Of a DNA stretch of 57,668 nucleotides, positions 1 through 7,387 are shown one piece after another; the first letter of the stretch is position 1, and every line of letters begins with the position of its first letter. The notes beneath the pieces are model-generated. The model was given only the letters and a program-made list of their open reading frames with translations, was not told the DNA's origin and ran no database searches. Location of the stretch: contig JARHVB010000044.1 in NCBI GenBank assembly GCA_029222685.1, positions 1-57,668 on the forward strand, in the 5' to 3' direction. The DNA is from Terripilifer ovatus (GTDB lineage Bacteria; Pseudomonadota; Alphaproteobacteria; Rhizobiales; Beijerinckiaceae). Both the position numbers and the translations under genes were made by a program.

Positions 1-43
1 ACGGTCTGAAACGACCTGGGATGAGACGATCTCTCCGCCGAAA

Positions 44-73
44 CCGCACCAGATGATGCATCTTCTGGTGCGG
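44..73. terminator. Near-perfect 30-bp palindrome, probable bidirectional terminator
   Basis: The 30 bases read the same on both strands apart from one mismatched pair. The outer arms are CCGCACCAGA and TCTGGTGCGG, followed on the plus strand by CTTT and on the minus strand by GGTTT. It lies just past the 3' end of chrA, so it could end chrA transcription and that of a gene left of the window. There is no long T-run, so termination is inferred. Confidence 0.45.
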
Positions 74-86
74 CTTTCAACTTACA

Positions 87-103
87 AGGATGAGGGCTTC
101 TGG
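87..103. repeat. Single end of the AGGATGAGGGCTTCTGG intergenic repeat
   Basis: These 17 bases match the right-hand end of the larger inverted repeat at 30987-31196, and nearly match the ends at about 36212 and 40734. Only one end is present here, next to the chrA stop, so this is a solo or decayed unit. Confidence 0.5.
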
Positions 104-130
104 TGGGCATTGAGAAGTTGGTTGCAGACT

Positions 131-1333
131 TCAAGACCAGCTCATGGCGCCCATCAGCGCACCGATCGCGGCGAGCGTGACGACGACGATCCAGGGCGGC
201 GTTTTCCAGACGGTCAACAGCAGGAAGCCCGCGAGCGCCAGCGCGAAATCGCGCGGCGTCAGCACGGCGCTGGTCCAGACGGGATTGTACAGGGCGGCGC
301 CGAGAATGCCGACGACCGCCGCATTGGCGCCGCGCATGGCCGCCTGGGCGGCCTGCCGGCTACGCAGCTGGTCCCAGAACGGCAGGATGCCGTAGACGAG
401 CAGCAGGCCGGGCAGCAGGATTGCGACGAGCGCGATCGTCCCGCCGGCGACGCCGTTCGGCGGCGGCCTCACCACGGCGCCGAGATAGGCGGCGAAGGTG
501 AAGAGCGGTCCCGGCACCGCCTGGGCGACGCCATAGCCCGCCAGGAAGGCTTCATTCGTCACCCATCCGGGCGCGACCGTTTCGGCCTGCAGCAGCGGCA
601 GGACGACATGGCCGCCGCCGAAGACGAGCGCGCCGGAGCGGTAGAAGGCATTGAAAAGGGCGACACCCTGGTCGCCGGCAAAGAGCGGCGGGATCAGGAA
701 GAGGGCCGCGAACAGGATAAGCGCGACGATGCCGCTGCGCCTGGAAACGGGAAAATTCAGATGGCCGGATACGGGCGCGCCGTCGCTGCGGCAAAGCCAT
801 AGTCCGACGATGGCGCCGAGGGCGATCGCGGCGATCTGGCCGAGCGAACCGCTGGACAGGACGACCACGAGGACGGCCGCCAGCGCGATCGCGGCGCGGG
901 GACGATCCGGCGTCAGGCTCCGCGTCATGCCCCAGATCGCCTGCGCCACCACGGCCACCGCGACGAGTTTCAACCCGTGCAGCAACCCCTCGGCCACGGG
1001 GCCGGTGAACGCCGCCGCGCCGAGCGCGAAGGCGAGCAGGATCAGCGCCGACGGCATGGTGAAGGCGAACCAGGCGGCCAGTCCGCCGAGAAGGCCGTTG
1101 CCGCGCAGGACGCCGAGCGAGAACCCGACCTGGCTGGAGGCCGGGCCGGGAAGGAACTGGCACAGCGCGACGAGATCGGCATAGCCCGCTTCGTCGATCC
1201 ATTTCCGCCGCGTGACGAATTCATCGCGGAAGTAGCCGAGATGGGCGATCGGGCCGCCGAAGGAGGTGAGGCCCAGTTTGAGAAAGGCCGAAAAAACTTC
1301 GCCGGGAGTGCCGGCCGATATGTCCCCATTCAC
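131..1333 (-). CDS. chrA: Chromate transporter ChrA, two-domain form
   Basis: This is a 400-residue inner-membrane protein of the CHR family, long-chain type with two homologous halves. Known ChrA proteins export chromate driven by the proton motive force. Each half opens with an amphipathic segment and carries a Pro-Gly-Pro motif: FLPGPASSQ near residue 60 and AVPGPLFTF in the second half. The N-terminal FLKLGLTSFGGPIAHLG stretch is typical of the family. About ten hydrophobic segments are visible. The ATG follows a GAGAGG-like ribosome site. It is divergent from nadD; no ChrB regulator is nearby. Family assignment is firm. Chromate as substrate is inferred, since many homologues are untested. 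Confidence 0.9.
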   Translation of the reverse strand: MNGDISAGTPGEVFSAFLKLGLTSFGGPIAHLGYFRDEFVTRRKWIDEAGYADLVALCQFLPGPASSQVGFSLGVLRGNGLLGGLAAWFAFTMPSALILLAFALGAAAFTGPVAEGLLHGLKLVAVAVVAQAIWGMTRSLTPDRPRAAIALAAVLVVVLSSGSLGQIAAIALGAIVGLWLCRSDGAPVSGHLNFPVSRRSGIVALILFAALFLIPPLFAGDQGVALFNAFYRSGALVFGGGHVVLPLLQAETVAPGWVTNEAFLAGYGVAQAVPGPLFTFAAYLGAVVRPPPNGVAGGTIALVAILLPGLLLVYGILPFWDQLRSRQAAQAAMRGANAAVVGILGAALYNPVWTSAVLTPRDFALALAGFLLLTVWKTPPWIVVVTLAAIGALMGAMSWS

Positions 1334-1522
1334 GATGAACTGCCTCTCTTCGAAGTCTCAGGCTGAGAATCAACGTCACGGACGGTGTGGTTCCCTCGGG
1401 CTGTTTGTGCAAGAGCTGACCGTGCGGTGGCCAGCGTTTGCGCAACTCCCATGCGCCCCAGGCCGCCTGCCATGCACCTGGGCCTCTTGCGCCTGCCCCG
1501 GCGGGCGGGCAATATGTTCCAA

Positions 1523-2194
1523 ATGAGTATAACCGCCCAGGGACCGGCCGCCGGCCCGTCTGCCTCTCCCCAGGCGCGATCCATCGCGCCGATGCCGGCC
1601 CGTCTGCCGCCGCATGCGGCGGGCATGCGCATCGGCCTGTTCGGCGGCACGTTCAATCCGCCGCATGACGGGCACCGGCTGGCGAGCGTGATCGCGCTGA
1701 AACGGCTCGGGCTCGATGCGGTCTGGTGGCTGGTGACGCCGGGCAATCCGCTGAAGGAGAATTCCGGCCTGCCGCCGCTTGGCGCCCGCATGGCCGCCGC
1801 CCGCAGGATCGCCGATCATCCGCGCATTCACATCACCGGGCTCGAGGCCGAGATCGGTACGCGCTTCACCTATGATACCGTGCGCTACCTGACGCAGCGC
1901 TACCCGCAGGTACGCTTCGTCTGGATCATGGGCGCCGACAATCTGGCGGGGTTCCACCGCTGGCAGCGCTGGCGCGACATCGCGCAGATGATCCCCATCG
2001 CCGTCATCGACCGGCCGAAGTCGACACTGAAGGCGTCGCAGAGCCGCACGGCATCGTATCTGCTCGGCCGCCGTCTCGATGAAAGCGATGGCGCGCTCCT
2101 GGCCGTGGCGCGGCCGCCGGCTTTCATCTTCCTGCACGGGCCGCGCTCGGAGACGTCGTCGACCGCGCTGCGCGAGGCCGGGCAGACGCTGTAA
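1523..2194 (+). CDS. nadD: Nicotinate-nucleotide adenylyltransferase
   Basis: NadD joins nicotinate mononucleotide and ATP to make deamido-NAD in cytosolic NAD synthesis. The nucleotidyltransferase motif GGTFNPPHDGH with its TxGH-type signature starts eight residues after the methionine at 1625. The C-terminal SETSSTALRE matches the family's second nucleotide-binding motif. The start is uncertain: in-frame starts lie at 1385, 1514, 1523, 1592 and 1625 and none has a clear ribosome site. I used 1523, which leaves an alanine/proline-rich leader of about 34 residues, a common feature of rhizobial NadD. In relatives nadD is usually followed directly by rsfS; here a minus-strand cassette separates them. 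Confidence 0.9.
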   Translation: MSITAQGPAAGPSASPQARSIAPMPARLPPHAAGMRIGLFGGTFNPPHDGHRLASVIALKRLGLDAVWWLVTPGNPLKENSGLPPLGARMAAARRIADHPRIHITGLEAEIGTRFTYDTVRYLTQRYPQVRFVWIMGADNLAGFHRWQRWRDIAQMIPIAVIDRPKSTLKASQSRTASYLLGRRLDESDGALLAVARPPAFIFLHGPRSETSSTALREAGQTL

Positions 2195-2244
2195 CGTGCA
2201 GACGGTCTTACCCGATAATACCCAATTACACCGATAAACTTGTC

Positions 2245-3387
2245 CTAAGCGCTCCCCCACACCTCTTTCGCCACATCCACAACGAGCTGCAGCTTGGCGC
2301 GCTGCTCATCCATGGTCATGCCCTTGGCGATGGTGCTGGAGGCGCCGCTGGAGAAGCCGCATTGCGGCGAGACCGCAAGCTGGTCGAGCGGCACGAATTT
2401 CTCCGCCTCCCGGACGCGGCGGATGACGTCGGCCTTGTTCTCGAGCTGGCGCGTCTTGGTCGAGACGAGGCCGAGCACTACCGTCTTGTTCTTCGGCAGG
2501 AAGCGCAGCGGCTCGAAATCGCCGGCGCGGGCGGAATCGAATTCGAGAAAATAACAGCTCACGTCGATCTCGTTGAAGATCGTCTCGGCGACCTGGTCGT
2601 AGCCGCCTTCGGTCGAGCCGGTCGGCGCATTGCCGCGGCAGAGGTGCAGGCCCACCGTCATGGACTTCGCAGTCACTTTGGGATGATTGGCGATGGCGGC
2701 GTTGATGAGCTTCGCATAGGTGTGCGGCAGAAGCGCTGCATCCTCGCCCATGGCCTTGATCTGCTCGGCGACTCTCGGATCGCAGAGATAGGCGAAGTTG
2801 ACATCGTCGACCTGCAGGTAGGTGCAGCCTGCGGCCGCAAGGTCGTCGATCTCGGCGTTATAGGCCTTGGCGCAATCGGCGAAGAAATCCTCGATGCGCG
2901 GATAGGCCGTTTTGTCCACCGCGTCGCGGCCGCCGCGAAAATGCAGGATCGTCGGCGAGGGGATGGTGAGTTTCGGCGTCACCTTCGCCACCGATTTCAG
3001 AAAGGCGAAATGATCGACGAAGATCGGCTTCGGACGCGTCAGTTTGCCGGTGACGGCCATGGCGGTCGGCAGGCGCGCGGAGGTTTGCCCATCGGCCGAG
3101 GCGCCGCCGACGGAAATGCGGCTCCTGGCGAGCACGACGTTGGAGAGTTTCAGCAGGAAGTCGCGGTTCCAGCTGTCGCGGCGGTATTCGCCGTCGCTGA
3201 CGACCTTGAAGCCGATGTCTTCCTGCAGGCGCACCGCCTTGCGGATTTCGTCGTCTTCGATCTTTGCCAGATCGGCTTCGGTGATCTTGCCGCTGCGCAG
3301 CTCTTCGCGCGCATCCAGAATGGCTTTTGGGCGCAGAAGGCTGCCGACCTGTTCGGCGTGAAACGGCGGTGTCATAGGAATGTCCAT
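2245..3387 (-). CDS. Cobalamin-independent methionine synthase II-like protein (MetE C-terminal domain)
   Basis: The 380 residues correspond only to the catalytic C-terminal barrel of MetE, which is about 750 residues long. The zinc-site pattern is present: His248 and Cys250 in HLCRGN, Glu282 in LEFD, and Cys343 in PQCGFSSG. Without the N-terminal half it is unlikely to be the housekeeping methionine synthase. Proteins of this group move methyl groups from diverse donors to thiols, or have unknown substrates. It starts three bases after the stop of the 4,5-dihydroxyphthalate-decarboxylase-like gene and is the last gene of a three-gene operon. A role in demethylating an imported compound is inference. 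Confidence 0.8.
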   Translation of the reverse strand: MDIPMTPPFHAEQVGSLLRPKAILDAREELRSGKITEADLAKIEDDEIRKAVRLQEDIGFKVVSDGEYRRDSWNRDFLLKLSNVVLARSRISVGGASADGQTSARLPTAMAVTGKLTRPKPIFVDHFAFLKSVAKVTPKLTIPSPTILHFRGGRDAVDKTAYPRIEDFFADCAKAYNAEIDDLAAAGCTYLQVDDVNFAYLCDPRVAEQIKAMGEDAALLPHTYAKLINAAIANHPKVTAKSMTVGLHLCRGNAPTGSTEGGYDQVAETIFNEIDVSCYFLEFDSARAGDFEPLRFLPKNKTVVLGLVSTKTRQLENKADVIRRVREAEKFVPLDQLAVSPQCGFSSGASSTIAKGMTMDEQRAKLQLVVDVAKEVWGSA

Positions 3388-3390
3388 TGG

Positions 3391-4383
3391 TTATTGGTTG
3401 AGGGTGCTTTTGGCGAAGAGCTCTTCGATCTTCATCAGACGCGGCGTCAGGCCCTGTTCGAACGAATAGGCGGCGATCGTCTCGAGCACCTTGCGGTTGG
3501 CGGCAACGCCGTGGTGGATCAGCGGCTGGCGCACGGCAGCCGCAGCTTCAGGCGGGATGATGCCGGTGGCGAAGTAGTATTCATTGTGCTCGATGCGCTG
3601 CCTGTCGGCGATGGCGTTGGCCTCGTTGAACGCGGCGAGAATGTTCAGCGCCGCCCAGGGATGTTTCTCCAGGACCTTGCGGCGGATGACGATGCCGTGG
3701 TTGATCGGCAGCAGGCCGGTCTTGTTCCTGTAGCGCGCGCCTTCGACATTATTGTCGGCGAACATCGGCTTGATGTCGGGATGGTTGGCGAGATCGACGA
3801 GGCTACGGTCGATCAAGGTCTTCTTCTGGTTGTAGCAGATGGCGACATCGAGCTCGCCCGAGGCCATCATCGAGCCGATGCTCTTTTCCGGCGGCATAAA
3901 ATGGATGGTGACGCCCGGCGGCGGCTTGAAGTCGGTGGCGCCGGCATGGCTGTGGGTGGCGATGCGCTCCATATGGAAGGTCATCTCGCGCGGCGACACG
4001 CCCCACTCGTGTTCAAACGCGCCGCGCGTCCACAGCGCCGCCGTCTGCTGATATTCGGGCACGCCGATGCGCTTGCCTTTCAGGTCGGCAGGCGTCTCGA
4101 TGCCGGCGTCCTTGCGCACCCAGGTATTGGTGTGGAAGAAGCGCCGCGTCGTGAAGATCGGCAGGCCGACCCAATCCTCGTCGCCATGAGCCTTCATCAC
4201 CATCAGCGACGAGACCGACATTTCGGAGACGTCGAAGTCGGCGAATTTCATCTGCCGCCAGAATAGTTCGGCGACATCGACGACACTGGGAATGAAGTCT
4301 ATGCCTTCCGGTTTGACCATGCCTTCGATGATGGGGCGCGTGCGCGGGTTGGCGGCGATGCCGAGACTGAGTTTCAGTTTCAT
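3391..4383 (-). CDS. 4,5-dihydroxyphthalate decarboxylase-like / substrate-binding-fold protein
   Basis: This 330-residue protein starts MKLKLSLGIAANPRTRPI and has no signal peptide. It has the two-lobed periplasmic-binding-protein fold used by the Pht5/4,5-dihydroxyphthalate decarboxylase group and by NMT1/THI5-type proteins; IETPADLKGKRIGVPEYQQT near residues 100-120 is the characteristic segment. Annotation pipelines call these either ABC substrate-binding proteins or decarboxylases. The lack of a signal sequence favours a cytoplasmic enzyme or binding protein. It is the middle gene of the operon, 28 bases after the binding-protein gene upstream and three bases before the MetE-C-like gene. 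Its reaction is unproven. Confidence 0.7.
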   Translation of the reverse strand: MKLKLSLGIAANPRTRPIIEGMVKPEGIDFIPSVVDVAELFWRQMKFADFDVSEMSVSSLMVMKAHGDEDWVGLPIFTTRRFFHTNTWVRKDAGIETPADLKGKRIGVPEYQQTAALWTRGAFEHEWGVSPREMTFHMERIATHSHAGATDFKPPPGVTIHFMPPEKSIGSMMASGELDVAICYNQKKTLIDRSLVDLANHPDIKPMFADNNVEGARYRNKTGLLPINHGIVIRRKVLEKHPWAALNILAAFNEANAIADRQRIEHNEYYFATGIIPPEAAAAVRQPLIHHGVAANRKVLETIAAYSFEQGLTPRLMKIEELFAKSTLNQ

Positions 4384-4411
4384 CTGTCTTGCTTCGTTTC
4401 CAAGGCTTGCT

Positions 4412-5962
4412 TTACTTCCAAGCGAAATCGGAGATCTCGGCGTCGTGCATGCTCAGGATGCCGGGCTGTACCTTCACGTTCTTGCCGTGCAGGAGAACCG
4501 TCGGCATGGTCGAGATCGGCAGCACGTAGACCTGCTCGTTGTTGCGATCGATCGCCGTTTGCAGGATTTTCGCACGCTCGGCGATGTCGAAGGTCTTCTC
4601 CGCCTGGGCAACCGCCTTGTCGATGATAGGATCCTTCGCGTAATCTCGCGAGCCGCCGAACAGGCTGGTGAACACCGCCGTCGTTTCCGGGTAGGTTGCT
4701 GTCGGGCGCGCGCCGAGGAACATGGTCAGCTCGCCGTCGCCGCGCTTCTTGGTGTAGACGGTGATCGGCAGCAACTGGATGGTGGTGCGAATGCCGATCT
4801 TCTGCAATTGCTGGGCGATGGCTTCGCCGATCTGCTTGTAGGGCGCATGCACGAAGAAGGGCAGGGTCAAGCCGTCGGCATAGCCCGCATCGGCCAGGAG
4901 CTTTTTCGCCGCGGCCGGATCGAAACCATAGGGCTTGCGGCTGACCGAACAGGCAACGGTGGTCGGGAAACAGATCGCGTCGGGCAGCGGCTCCTTGTCG
5001 GCGCCGGTGACGAGATTGTGCGCGATGCCGGCGCGGTCGATCGCCATGGCGATGGCCTGGCGCACGCGCTGGTCCTTCATTGCCGGAACGCCCGAGCGGC
5101 CGGCGGCGTCGAGCAGCAGGTAGAGAAACGAGCCGCTCGGCACCGTCGTCATTTCGATCTCGGGATTGTTAACGAAATAGGCGGCGGTTTCGGGCTCGAC
5201 ATTGCGCAGCACGTCGACGCCCTGCACCAGCATCTGCGCCACCTGGGTCTGGCGCTCGGGCATGGGAATGAGTTCGATGTTCTTCACTGGCGCGCGATGA
5301 TATTTGCGGTCGCCGACGAAGCCGTCGAAGCGCTCCAGCACCGTGTTGCCGCGCGGGTCCATCTTCACGACGCGGTAGATGCCGGCGCCTGAGGCCGAGA
5401 CCCTGCCATAGGCGCTCTTGTCGGGCAGCGCCGCATGCACCTTGGAATCGAGGATGTAGAAATCGTAGGCGATGCTTTCGAGCGCGGTGCCGACGACGCC
5501 GGTGGTGTGGATGCGGACCGTGTTGGGGCCGGTCTGTTCGGCGCTCTTGAGAAAGGAGAAGCGCGCCTTGCCGGGAATTTTCGACTGCGGGTCGGCGGCA
5601 TAATTGACGGTGTAGATGACGTCGGCGGGCGTGAACTTGTTGCCGCTGTGGAAGGTCACGTCGTCGCGCAGTTCGAATTCCAGGGTCTCGTTGTCGACCA
5701 TGCGCCAGGATTTCGCCAGTTCCGGCACCCAGGTCCCGTTGCGCTCGTCGCGGCTGATCAGGGTGCGATAAACCTTGCGGTAGACCCGGCTCAGCTCGTC
5801 GAGGGTGAGGTCATAGGGATTGATGCCGGAGACGAATTCGTTCAGCGCAATGCGCAGATTATCCTTCGACTGCTGGGCGTGCGCGGTGCCAAGGTTGAGA
5901 CCGAGGCCGAGACAGGCCGCAGCCATAGCCAAAGCGCCGGCAAGTCTGCCGATCCTGGACAT
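4412..5962 (-). CDS. ABC transporter substrate-binding protein, family 5 (oligopeptide/nickel type)
   Basis: The 516-residue protein has a signal peptide ending near THAQQ (residues 28-31) and then the family 5 solute-binding fold: LRIALNEFVSGINPYD at the mature N-terminus, ELAKSWRMVDNETLEFELRD, and an FHSGNKFTPADV segment. Such proteins capture peptides, opines, sugars or metals in the periplasm for a DppBCDF-type importer. No permease or ATPase gene is near, so it must use a distant transporter. It is first in the minus-strand operon that continues with the decarboxylase-like and MetE-C-like genes, which suggests its ligand is their substrate. Confidence 0.85.
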   Translation of the reverse strand: MSRIGRLAGALAMAAACLGLGLNLGTAHAQQSKDNLRIALNEFVSGINPYDLTLDELSRVYRKVYRTLISRDERNGTWVPELAKSWRMVDNETLEFELRDDVTFHSGNKFTPADVIYTVNYAADPQSKIPGKARFSFLKSAEQTGPNTVRIHTTGVVGTALESIAYDFYILDSKVHAALPDKSAYGRVSASGAGIYRVVKMDPRGNTVLERFDGFVGDRKYHRAPVKNIELIPMPERQTQVAQMLVQGVDVLRNVEPETAAYFVNNPEIEMTTVPSGSFLYLLLDAAGRSGVPAMKDQRVRQAIAMAIDRAGIAHNLVTGADKEPLPDAICFPTTVACSVSRKPYGFDPAAAKKLLADAGYADGLTLPFFVHAPYKQIGEAIAQQLQKIGIRTTIQLLPITVYTKKRGDGELTMFLGARPTATYPETTAVFTSLFGGSRDYAKDPIIDKAVAQAEKTFDIAERAKILQTAIDRNNEQVYVLPISTMPTVLLHGKNVKVQPGILSMHDAEISDFAWK

Positions 5963-6162
5963 ATTTCCTCCGAATATTCAGCGTTATCCGGCGCTTGGCG
6001 CGCCGTTTATCTGCCGCGACGCAACCCGCCGCTGCACAGGCCTAGCTTTCCATCGCCACGCTGCCGCGTCAATCGTTGGGCAGGATGTTTCCGGCGTGGG
6101 ACCCAGTGGGAACTCAATTTGTCGCGGTGAATTGAAATTGTCGCGAATCGGGTCCATTTATA

Positions 6163-6639
6163 GTGCATCGCACGCATGATCACGCGTGCGAGGTTCAGGA
6201 GAACTCAAAACTGACAAACGCGGTTCATTCCGAAGCGGGCAGAGTCCAGCTTCATCCGGTTCTTGTGCCCGGCGGGCACGATGCCGGTAGCCTTGTGCGG
6301 AACGTGTTGCAAAGCCTTGAAGACTTAAAGGCGGAAGAGATCCTCTCCATTGCGCTTGCCGGCAAGACCACCATCGCGGACACGATGATCATCGCGTCCG
6401 GGCGGTCGAACGTGCATGTGAGCGCAATCGCCGATTCAGTCGTCAAGGCTTGCAAAGAGGCGGGGATCGAAACTCCCCGCGTCGAAGGCTTGCCGCACGC
6501 CGATTGGGTGGTGGTGGATGCGGGCGATCTGATCGTCCATATCTTCAAGCCGGACGTCCGGCGCTTCTACAATCTGGAAAAGATGTGGGGCGGCGACCGG
6601 CCGAGCGAAGACTTGTCGGACATGCGCCGCCCCTCGTAA
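6163..6639 (+). CDS. rsfS: Ribosomal silencing factor RsfS
   Basis: RsfS binds ribosomal protein L14 and blocks joining of the ribosomal subunits under starvation. The core starts at about residue 48 (VLQSLEDLKAEEILSI) and continues through DTMIIASGRSNVHVSAIAD, LPHADWVVVDAGDLIVHIF and YNLEKMW, all typical of the family. The start is unsettled. A GTG at 6163 has no ribosome site. A good AGGAG at 6198-6202 precedes an in-frame CTG at 6211 by eight bases, so a CTG start is possible; GTG at 6295 is another choice. rlmH follows, the usual order. Confidence 0.88.
   Translation: MHRTHDHACEVQENSKLTNAVHSEAGRVQLHPVLVPGGHDAGSLVRNVLQSLEDLKAEEILSIALAGKTTIADTMIIASGRSNVHVSAIADSVVKACKEAGIETPRVEGLPHADWVVVDAGDLIVHIFKPDVRRFYNLEKMWGGDRPSEDLSDMRRPS
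6170..6191. promoter_or_regulatory. 22-bp quasi-palindrome before the rsfS ribosome site
   Basis: CGCACGC and GCGTGCG arms flank a TGATCA-like centre, and the site is symmetrical except for one base pair. It lies six bases before the AGGAG that precedes the CTG codon at 6211. It could be an operator or an RNA hairpin in the leader. If translation began at GTG 6163 the element would be coding. Confidence 0.35.
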
Positions 6640-6734
6640 CAGGGACGCCGGTCCGCATGATTGTCGGCTAACCGGCTGCGGCCTGCCCGCAGCCAGGCGG
6701 CAAAATCTGTCGGCCGAAATTGCGAGGCAGACAG

Positions 6735-7217
6735 TTGAAAATCATCCTTGTCGCCGTCGGCCGTCTCAAGTCCGGTCCGGAGCGTGATCTGTGCACCCGT
6801 TACATCGAACGAGCCCAGGCTGGCGCGCGCAGCGTCGGGTTGACCGGCGTCGAGGCGCGGGAGATCGATGAAAGCCGCGCCCGTCGGCCCGAGGATCGCA
6901 AGGCCGAGGAGGCGCGTGCGCTGCTGGCGCTGTTGCCCGGCGGCGTGCGCCTGGTGGTGCTCGACGAACGCGGCCGTTCGCTCTCGAGCGCCGATTTCGC
7001 CGCCGATATCGGGCATTCGCGCGACGACGGGGCGCCCGCCTATGCGCTGGTGATCGGCGGGCCTGACGGCATCGCCGAGGAATTGCGGTCGAAAGCCCAT
7101 AAGGTTCTGGCGTTCGGCGCGATGACCTGGCCGCATCAGATGGTGCGCTTCATGGCGGCCGAGCAGATTTATCGTGCCACCACCATTCTCGCCGGACATC
7201 CCTATCATCGCGTGTGA
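6735..7217 (+). CDS. rlmH: 23S rRNA (pseudouridine-1915-N3)-methyltransferase RlmH
   Basis: RlmH is a small SPOUT methyltransferase that methylates pseudouridine 1915 in helix 69 of 23S rRNA on assembled 70S ribosomes. I start it at TTG 6735, giving MKIILVAVGRLKSGPE, which matches the family N-terminus and has GAGG seven bases upstream. A second in-frame TTG at 6720 would add five residues. The SAM-binding trefoil knot is seen in ALVIGGPDGIAEELR and the C-terminal FGAMTWPHQMVRFMAAEQIYRA, with the final HPYH(R) typical of the active form. At 160 residues it is of normal length. Confidence 0.95.
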   Translation: MKIILVAVGRLKSGPERDLCTRYIERAQAGARSVGLTGVEAREIDESRARRPEDRKAEEARALLALLPGGVRLVVLDERGRSLSSADFAADIGHSRDDGAPAYALVIGGPDGIAEELRSKAHKVLAFGAMTWPHQMVRFMAAEQIYRATTILAGHPYHRV

Positions 7218-7346
7218 TATTCACGTGATACCGGTCTGCAAATGGCAGCTTTCTGCGCTTCCGGTGCTCACGTACTTAAGTATGCTCCGCTCCGGTTCTC
7301 AAAAGCCGCCATGTTCGACTCGGTCTGACGTGAATCTCATCACGCT
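7213..7346. repeat. About 130-bp imperfect intergenic palindrome centred on TACTTAAGTA
   Basis: The stretch between rlmH and the M23 gene is one long imperfect inverted repeat. The outer ends are GTGATATTCACGTGA and the complement of ACGTGAATCTCATCAC. Next come matching CCGGTCTG/CGGTCTG-like and GGCAGCTTT/AAAGCCGCC blocks, then CTTCCGGTGCTCACG against its degenerate complement around TACTTAAGTA at 7273-7282. It has no coding capacity and the form of a rhizobial intergenic mosaic or small non-autonomous element. Confidence 0.55.
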
Positions 7347-7387
7347 CCGAGCCGGGCGAAGATTTCCGCTACCTGGTGTAGCGAGGT

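Noticed and set aside
2362..4266. 634-codon open frame on the plus strand
   Set aside because: It lies antisense to the MetE-C-like and decarboxylase-like genes, has no family similarity and arises from GC-rich codon bias.
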